Made by a program: the position numbers and the translations under genes. Positions 59,891-64,000 of a stretch of DNA of 64,000 bases are shown one piece after another. The stretch covers positions 1-64,000 of the forward strand of contig NZ_JAOVAM010000003.1 of the NCBI RefSeq assembly GCF_029850875.1, in the 5' to 3' direction. The stretch comes from Rothia similimucilaginosa. GTDB taxonomy: Bacteria > Actinomycetota > Actinomycetes > Actinomycetales > Micrococcaceae. Position 1 is the first letter of the stretch. Each line of letters starts with the position of its first letter. The notes under the pieces were generated by a model, which was given only the letters and a program-made list of their open reading frames with translations, was not told the origin of the DNA and did no database searches.

Positions 59891-60850
59891 TTAGCACTTA
59901 CGAATAGTAGAGGTGGTCTGCAGCTCGTTATTCAGCTGAACGTTCGGCACCTCAGCACCCGAATAGGTGATGGTAGCCGAATCTACCTGAGAGGTCAGGG
60001 TGAAGCTATCAAAACCGTATCCCCCGTAAACTTCAATCACACCGGGCAGAATATAGACCTGGCCGTAGTACTTAGAACCAGACTGGGTCAGGGTGTAGTC
60101 CTTGCTGGTGGTGTAGGTAATGGTGCCGGTAAAGGTTGCGGTACCGTCGCCGTTATCCTTGATGGTCGGCGCAGAAGCATTCCACGTGCCAGCCACATTC
60201 GCGTTGCTCAGGTACTTAGCGTTAGTAGCTGGCAAATCGTTCAGACGGCCGGTGAGAGGCTTAGTCCAATACTGAGTAGTTCGCGCAACGCCAATATGGT
60301 TGACAGTGTACTGCCAGTTGGAGGTAGTCGAGAGAAGTAGGGTCACCTTGGTGCTAAAGCGTGCGCCCGCCTTCAGAACCGCCTTAGAACCGGGCACGTA
60401 ACCGGTACCAGTCTTTACTGCGGTGGTGGGTACAGAGAACCAGAAGCCGGTCGCGCTAGTATAAGAGCCGTCACGACCGCTACCAATGTTGGTCACAGGA
60501 GTGTAGCTACCCGCACCAACCTTCGACATGCCAGAACCCCTGACGCAACCTTCAGAAGTAACGTTCATGGTCGGGGTGTAGGTACCACCGTTAGCCCAGT
60601 ATGCCTGGGGGGTGGTGGGTCCATCAAAACCAGAGTTATCGCTCTGGGTATAACCCGGAAAACCACCATTACAAATGGTGGTCACGAAGAGACCGTATTC
60701 ACTGCCAGCGGTGTTACCGGTGCTCGCCGCGTATGCCGGAACGACGGCGGATGCAGCGATAACGGGGGTCGCCCAGGCTGCACCGGCAGCCAACTGGCGA
60801 CGGCTCAGACCGGACTGCTGAGCCTCGGTGGACGATTTTTCAAGGGTCAT
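59891..60850 (-). CDS. Tat-type exported protein of unknown function
   Basis: A 319-residue secreted protein. The signal has SRRQLAAGAAWATPVIAAS and a cleavage site near AYAAS (about residue 42). The mature part is Thr/Ser/Gly/Tyr-rich, probably beta-strand, with few charges and three Cys (TTICNGG, SEGCVRG and the terminal RKC). No LPxTG, no lipobox and no catalytic motif are visible. ATG 60850 follows AAGGA at a long spacing. It is probably a cell-surface or secreted beta-sandwich protein; a single Arg pair makes Tat export likely but not certain. Confidence 0.78.
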   Translation of the reverse strand: MTLEKSSTEAQQSGLSRRQLAAGAAWATPVIAASAVVPAYAASTGNTAGSEYGLFVTTICNGGFPGYTQSDNSGFDGPTTPQAYWANGGTYTPTMNVTSEGCVRGSGMSKVGAGSYTPVTNIGSGRDGSYTSATGFWFSVPTTAVKTGTGYVPGSKAVLKAGARFSTKVTLLLSTTSNWQYTVNHIGVARTTQYWTKPLTGRLNDLPATNAKYLSNANVAGTWNASAPTIKDNGDGTATFTGTITYTTSKDYTLTQSGSKYYGQVYILPGVIEVYGGYGFDSFTLTSQVDSATITYSGAEVPNVQLNNELQTTSTIRKC

Positions 60851-61394
60851 GAGGAGTAGTCCTTAATCTTGTACGTTGAGTGATAATTCACGATGCGCTA
60901 CCGAAGATGCTCCGAAGGGCAGCCGTAGGAAGAAATGCTCGCCCGCAAGATCATTTTTATCCTTAGGTGAGCGTCTGGCTTACCCACTCCGCAATGCATG
61001 ATTATCGCTGGAGAATCCTGGGTGGCGTATTAACAATAGACAAAATCCAACGATATTGAAAGTGCATTATGATGTGTTGGTGAAAATAATTTGCATTACG
61101 CGCCTTGAGCGATTTATTTTCACCAGGGAAGATGCGTGGCTTTAATCTGACACGCAATACATAACAGCCCTTCACCAGGAACCTAAACCCAAATAAACCC
61201 ACAAAACCTCCCCCCATCCCCTCAGAAAACCAACATTGACTTTTAAGTAAAGGGGGAAACTTTTTCTACCTCTATGATATTCATCACTTACCACCTGTTG
61301 AAGTTAAACATCCTTCAACAAGCTTGCCCTACATCACTCAATCACCAAGTCAGATGACTTTATGAAGCATAACCTACTCCCTATTTTAAATGAT
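60851..61394. other. AT-rich intergenic region
   Basis: About 540 bp of lower-GC DNA between the exported protein and the LLM gene. It contains promoter-like AT tracts near 61240-61290. No gene, RNA or repeat unit is supported. Confidence 0.45.
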
Positions 61395-62519
61395 TCAAGG
61401 GCATGTCATAACAGGATCAAGCCCCCCTTTGGTAGTCAGCGCGGGCTTAATCTCCTTCACGATTGCCTCGAGCATTTTCAGGTTGAAGTCCACGCCCAGC
61501 TGGTTCGGGATGGTCAGCAGCACGGTGTCCGCCGCCTGAACCGCTTCATCACGGGCAAGTTCTTCGGCAATATCCGCCGGGTCACCAATGTAGCTACGAC
61601 CAAAGCGAGAGAAGCTGTTGTCGATAATACCGGTATAATCCTGCGAGTCCTCCGCGGCGCGGCGACCAAAGTAGCGTGCCGAGATTTCATCAATAATGGG
61701 CAGCACCGAGCGAGACACCGAAACACGCGGAACACCCGAATTACCCGCCTTCACCCACTCGGAGCGGAAGAGGCGAATCTGCTGCGCCTGCTGCTGATCG
61801 AAAGGAATGCCCTTATCCTCCAGCATCAGGGTTGAAGACATGAGGTTTAGGCCCTTCTGTGCGGTCCACACGGCAGTGCTATCAGTGCCTGCACCCCACC
61901 AGATGCGGTCACGCAGCCCCGGCGACTGCGGCTGGACGGGGGCGTACTTACCCGCCACGCGAGCACTGGGCGCCATGCCCCCACCCTCAATTGCCTTGAG
62001 GAAAATATCAAGGTGGCGGCGCGCCATGTCGCTCTCGTTTTCACCTTCTGCCGGGTAGTAGCCGAAGCTCTCAAAACCGCGGATGACGGATTCGGGCGAA
62101 CCTCGGGAGACACCCAGCTGCAATCGGCCCGCCGCAATGAGGTCTGCTGTAGCGGCAAGTTCCGCCATGTAGAGCGGGTTTTCGTAGCGCATATCAATGA
62201 CGCCGGTGCCGAGCTCAATGCGTTCGGTCTTGGCCGCGATTGCAGAGAGTAGCGGGTAGGGAGTTGCCTGCTGTTGGTCGAAGTGGTGCACGCGGAAGAA
62301 CGCGCCGTCCAGTCCGATATCTTCGCCACCTACGGCGAGGTCGATTGCCTGGTGCAGTGATTCTGCGGCGGAGGGTACACGGGAGCCGGGGACCTCAGCC
62401 CAGTGGCCGAAGGAGAGGAAGCCGAGCTTCTTCTCGTCGCCGCGCTTAGGTTCGAGGTGGCTGATGCGAATGGATTCGTCGAGCTGCGGGTCGAGTTGCG
62501 GAGTGCCGGGGTTGTTCAT
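61395..62519 (-). CDS. LLM-class flavin-dependent monooxygenase
   Basis: A 374-residue luciferase-like TIM-barrel protein. It shows FFRVHHFDQQQATPYPLL, the flavin-contact region GTGVIDMRYENPLYMAE, and GRLQLGVSRGSPESVIRGFE. ATG 62519 has AAAGGA upstream; the ORF extends 74 more codons without an RBS. The last ten residues (GGLDPVMTCP) look like read-through: the damaged copy at 58146 stops directly after KPALTTK, at the point where the two DNA copies diverge. Substrate unknown. Confidence 0.9.
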   Translation of the reverse strand: MNNPGTPQLDPQLDESIRISHLEPKRGDEKKLGFLSFGHWAEVPGSRVPSAAESLHQAIDLAVGGEDIGLDGAFFRVHHFDQQQATPYPLLSAIAAKTERIELGTGVIDMRYENPLYMAELAATADLIAAGRLQLGVSRGSPESVIRGFESFGYYPAEGENESDMARRHLDIFLKAIEGGGMAPSARVAGKYAPVQPQSPGLRDRIWWGAGTDSTAVWTAQKGLNLMSSTLMLEDKGIPFDQQQAQQIRLFRSEWVKAGNSGVPRVSVSRSVLPIIDEISARYFGRRAAEDSQDYTGIIDNSFSRFGRSYIGDPADIAEELARDEAVQAADTVLLTIPNQLGVDFNLKMLEAIVKEIKPALTTKGGLDPVMTCP

Positions 62520-62777
62520 AGTTTTTCCTTTGTGGGTTGCGCTCGGGCTTACGTAGTACCGGGCTGGTGGTTTAAATTTAAACCCCAATACTTTACAAGT
62601 CAAGTACTTATTGCGGAGTATTACGCACAGAGCAGCGCTCCCCTTCACCGCACGTATCACCCACCCCAAACCCAAAAAAGGGACACAGAAAAGCCCAGCA
62701 GCACGAACACATCGCACCACCGGGCCCTTCCTAATCAACATCTAAAACTGCAACTATAACGACAGAAACAAACTGCC

Positions 62778-63275
62778 CTAGGAACGCTTCGCCAACGGAA
62801 CCCACAGCTCCATACGGTAATCAGCCGCCTGCATATCGCCGCGACCGTACACCTCAAGACCACCCACCGGGCGGTACTGCGGATTCTTCGCGAAGAACGC
62901 CTCCTCAAAGCTCGCAAAACCAGCCGGAATGGACTCCGAAATCGGGCCGGTCACCTCAACCACCGCATAGGTACTCGCAGGCAACTCCAACACGCCCAGA
63001 CCAAGCTTCACCGCGCTCGCCGGCTCCGACACCAGGAAGCCCGCTGTGTAGCGGACCTGCCCCTTCGGGTTCGGCTGAGTGCACACACCCAGGTACTGGG
63101 TCACATTCAGAACATCCAGCATCGCCGGGGACGCCTTCTGATTCAGCTCATCCCACAGCGAGGAGAAGTCGCCATCCAGGGGGAACACCTGCGAAACCCC
63201 GGCAACAATCAGCGCCGGGTGCTCCTCAATGCGAGGTTCAGAAATCTGAATCGCACCGCCCTTAGCGAATGCCAT
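62778..63275 (-). CDS. GyrI-like/AraC effector-binding domain protein
   Basis: A 165-residue standalone GyrI-like domain. It has the pattern EHPALIVAGVSQVFPLDGDFSSLWDEL, then LGVCTQPNPKGQVRYTAGF, ELPASTYAVVEVTGPI, and the end YRMELWVPL typical of the fold, which binds small molecules or inhibits gyrase in E. coli. Its ATG overlaps the trhO stop (TAATG), so the two are translated together. The role is unknown. Confidence 0.88.
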   Translation of the reverse strand: MAFAKGGAIQISEPRIEEHPALIVAGVSQVFPLDGDFSSLWDELNQKASPAMLDVLNVTQYLGVCTQPNPKGQVRYTAGFLVSEPASAVKLGLGVLELPASTYAVVEVTGPISESIPAGFASFEEAFFAKNPQYRPVGGLEVYGRGDMQAADYRMELWVPLAKRS

Positions 63276-64000
63276 TAGGCATTCACCTCAGCTGATTCAC
63301 GGTCCACCGAGCACTCGGGCACACAGTGGCGCTTCGCGTCATCAGCTGCGCACTCGGGGCAGAGCAGAACCAGCTCACGACAAGAATCATTAGAGCAGTT
63401 CTCGAACTTATTAGATGGAGCGCCGCACTGTTCGCACTTGCCGATGGTGACGGTGTCCGGGGTGAACTCCATGTGCATACGCTTGTCGAAGACGTAGAGC
63501 GAGCCTTCCCAGAGTTCCTTATCGCCGTACTTCTCGCCGTAACGCACGATGCCGCCGTCAATCTGGTAGATCTCCTTGAAGCCGCGGTTCTTCATGAGCG
63601 CGGAGAGAATCTCGCAGCGAATACCACCGGTGCAGTAGGTGACGACCGGCTTGTCCTTAATGTGGTCGTACTTGCCGGACTCGATCTCGCGGATGAAGTC
63701 ATGGGTGGTGCGCACATCGGGAACGATAGCGTTCTTGAACTTGCCGATCTTCGCCTCGAACGCGTTACGGCCGTCGAAGAAGACCACGTCGTCGCCGCGC
63801 TCTTCAACAAGCTTGTTAACCTCTTCAGGCTTCAGGTGCACGCCGCCGCCAACGACACCGTTCTCGTCCACCTGCAGCTCGTCGGGAGCACCGAAAGCCA
63901 CAATCTCATCACGTGCCTTCACGGACAGGCGGGGGAAGTCTTCCGCGCCACCCTCGGACCACTTGAACTCCATGTTCTTGAAGCCGGGGTACTTACGGGT
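63275..64000 (-). CDS. trhO: tRNA uridine-5-hydroxylation rhodanese-like protein, 5' end outside window
   Basis: The C-terminal 241 residues of a TrhO/YceA-type rhodanese. Present are the acylphosphatase-like tail region [16 protein letters not shown], the rhodanese domain with catalytic Cys in [13 protein letters not shown], and a Cys-rich end ([25 protein letters not shown]) that looks like a zinc site. The frame stays open through 64000, with YPGFKN before the internal ATG 63973, so that ATG is not the start. TrhO makes 5-hydroxyuridine at tRNA position 34. Confidence 0.93.
   Translation of the reverse strand, partial: TRKYPGFKNMEFKWSEGGAEDFPRLSVKARDEIVAFGAPDELQVDENGVVGGGVHLKPEEVNKLVEERGDDVVFFDGRNAFEAKIGKFKNAIVPDVRTTHDFIREIESGKYDHIKDKPVVTYCTGGIRCEILSALMKNRGFKEIYQIDGGIVRYGEKYGDKELWEGSLYVFDKRMHMEFTPDTVTIGKCEQCGAPSNKFENCSNDSCRELVLLCPECAADDAKRHCVPECSVDRESAEVNA

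Noticed and set aside
1-64000. CRISPR arrays, phage genes, insertion sequences, integrases
   Set aside because: I looked for repeat-spacer periodicity and transposase or integrase motifs on both strands and saw none.

Overview
The window is a high-GC Gram-positive chromosome segment, most likely from a Rothia-like member of the Micrococcaceae (R. mucilaginosa or a close relative). The evidence is the GC-rich coding bias, a complete menaquinone route, a mycobacterial-type FurA, the actinobacterial 32-residue ribosomal protein bS22, topoisomerase I with a Lys-rich tail and no zinc fingers, and many starts that look leaderless. The genus is inferred from overall impression and was not tested by a search. 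No phage, integrase, IS element or CRISPR array is visible, and most of the window is ordinary core genome.

Layout. 1-7.4 kb: partial tRNA-Thr, a DEAD-box helicase with an RGG-like tail, a DUF2079 membrane protein, an AlkA-like glycosylase, thioredoxin and tRNA-Tyr. 7.6-12.6 kb: a small unknown protein, YajQ, HtpX, a small membrane protein, then furA-katA behind two 17-bp palindromic operators. 12.7-18.7 kb: a YezG/SseB-like protein divergent from a DUF6882 protein, RarD, and the MetP/MetS transporter with a 47-residue small subunit. 19-31 kb: polyprenyl diphosphate synthase and menG, an amino-acid ABC transporter, SDR, cupin, PAP2, menC, menD and a glycosyltransferase. 31.7-41.2 kb: a metallo-beta-lactamase-fold protein that has lost metal ligands, gluQ, putP, menB, menE, menA, a PLDc_N protein, a histidine phosphatase and bS22. 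41.4-47.6 kb: a GntR/FCD and an ArsR regulator, each with a very long disordered tail, then ktrB-ktrA. 47.7-57.5 kb: proC, a ClC channel, a pair of 59-bp palindromic repeats, ppx, topA, a PPOX-fold protein and a class I methyltransferase. 57.4-64 kb: denV, a recombination patch, a Tat-exported protein, an LLM flavin monooxygenase, a GyrI-like protein and a partial trhO.

How genes work together. menC, menD, menB, menE, menA and menG plus a long-chain prenyl diphosphate synthase supply most of menaquinone synthesis; menF, menH and a DHNA-CoA thioesterase are not seen here. furA-katA, htpX, trx, yajQ and the denV/AlkA glycosylases form a scattered stress and repair set. KtrAB, PutP, MetPS and the ABC transporter handle K+, proline, Met/Ala-type and polar amino-acid uptake.

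The most unusual stretch is 57.4-62.5 kb. An imported-looking CmtR/CDF metal-efflux pair sits between a truncated second copy of the LLM monooxygenase gene and a truncated second copy of the 3' end of denV, while the intact denV and LLM genes lie just outside. Other points of interest are the two 59-bp repeats at 50.4-50.6 kb, the decayed MBL active site, a short amphipathic motif in three unrelated long-tailed proteins, and long perfect inverted repeats without U-tracts at gene ends.
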